Assembly: GCF_019656055.1 (NCBI RefSeq)
Contig: NZ_BPKY01000008.1
Coordinates: 53,198-117,197, forward strand
Source of the DNA: Leuconostoc miyukkimchii
GTDB taxonomy: Bacteria > Bacillota > Bacilli > Lactobacillales > Lactobacillaceae
Reading direction: 5' to 3'
Length of the DNA stretch: 64,000 bases
Below, in pieces: positions 63,860-64,000 of this stretch (its first letter is position 1; the number at the start of each line of letters is the position of its first letter). Both the position numbers and the translations under genes were made by a program. The notes beneath the pieces are model-generated. The model was not told the DNA's origin, searched no databases, and was given only the letters and a program-made list of their open reading frames with translations.

Positions 63860-64000
63860 AATAAGGTAAAGAAAGCGTAAAGGGAAAAGTAAAAAAAGCG
63901 AACGAAGGGAAGAAAGTGAGGGTGAAAGGGAAGTAAAAGATTAACGAAAGGGGGAAAGGAGGGGAAGAAAGGGAGCGGAAAATAAAAAGGGAAAAAAGGA
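63860..64000. other. Low-complexity purine-rich tail
   Basis: The last ~140 bases are almost only A and G (for example GGGAAGAAAGTGAGGGTGAA), quite unlike the rest of the window. There is no gene, repeat unit or hairpin. It most likely reflects poor-quality sequence at a contig end. Confidence 0.6.

Overview
The window looks like a chromosomal segment of a low-GC lactic acid bacterium of the Leuconostoc group. This is an inference from gene content and protein character: an L-2-hydroxyisocaproate-type dehydrogenase, a MesD/MesE-like bacteriocin exporter pair, many T-box/TPP/cre-type controls, and an F1Fo ATPase operon in Firmicute order. It starts inside a quinone-linked D-lactate dehydrogenase gene and ends in an abnormal purine-rich tail after cysS that is probably not genuine sequence.

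Layout. 1-7.6 kb: dld (5' cut), the KtrAB potassium system on the minus strand, then a nucleoside ABC transporter (nupABC-like, without its binding protein). 7.6-14.3 kb: a minus-strand block with a hydroxyisocaproate dehydrogenase and a TrpXYZ-type ABC transporter. An Rgg-type regulator and an MFS exporter sit between two roughly 330-360 bp direct repeats of the ATPase/dehydrogenase junction, as if integrated by a single crossover. The transporter has a 15-codon leader peptide ending Trp-Trp-Arg-Arg, followed by alternative hairpins and a terminator. 14.3-18.1 kb: an XRE regulator, a short-chain dehydrogenase homologue, a TPP riboswitch with thiE, and an NADH oxidase-family flavoprotein with a PerR-like box.

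18.1-29.6 kb is an accessory bacteriocin island. It holds an orphan immunity-like gene and a nox fragment, an IS3-family transposase remnant, an XRE regulator that starts with a double-glycine leader, a frameshifted GG peptide, and two intact GG peptides with a small membrane protein between them. The exporter pair (C39 ABC transporter plus LcnD/MesE-type accessory protein), a third GG peptide with small membrane ORFs, a LytTR response regulator with its HPK10 kinase, and a divergent GA-type pheromone precursor follow. Together these make a plausible complete system: pheromone, kinase/regulator, bacteriocins, processing and export, immunity.

29.9-43.3 kb: degV, a hemolysin III/TrhA membrane protein, tRNA-Lys, uppP, and a Met-type T-box operon carrying two tandem URO-D-family proteins and an amino-acid ABC transporter. 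Then come nnrE, an alpha-carbonic anhydrase, prfC, a cre-controlled ORF broken by two in-frame stops, and a uracil permease. 43.4-50.5 kb: the complete atpBEFHAGDC operon. 50.8-64 kb: a secreted LysM protein, an old-yellow-enzyme homologue, tRNA-Glu, a HelD-type helicase overlapping a short pantothenate kinase, an MFS drug exporter with a DUF4811-like partner, a GtfA/short-GtfB pair, pgk and cysS.
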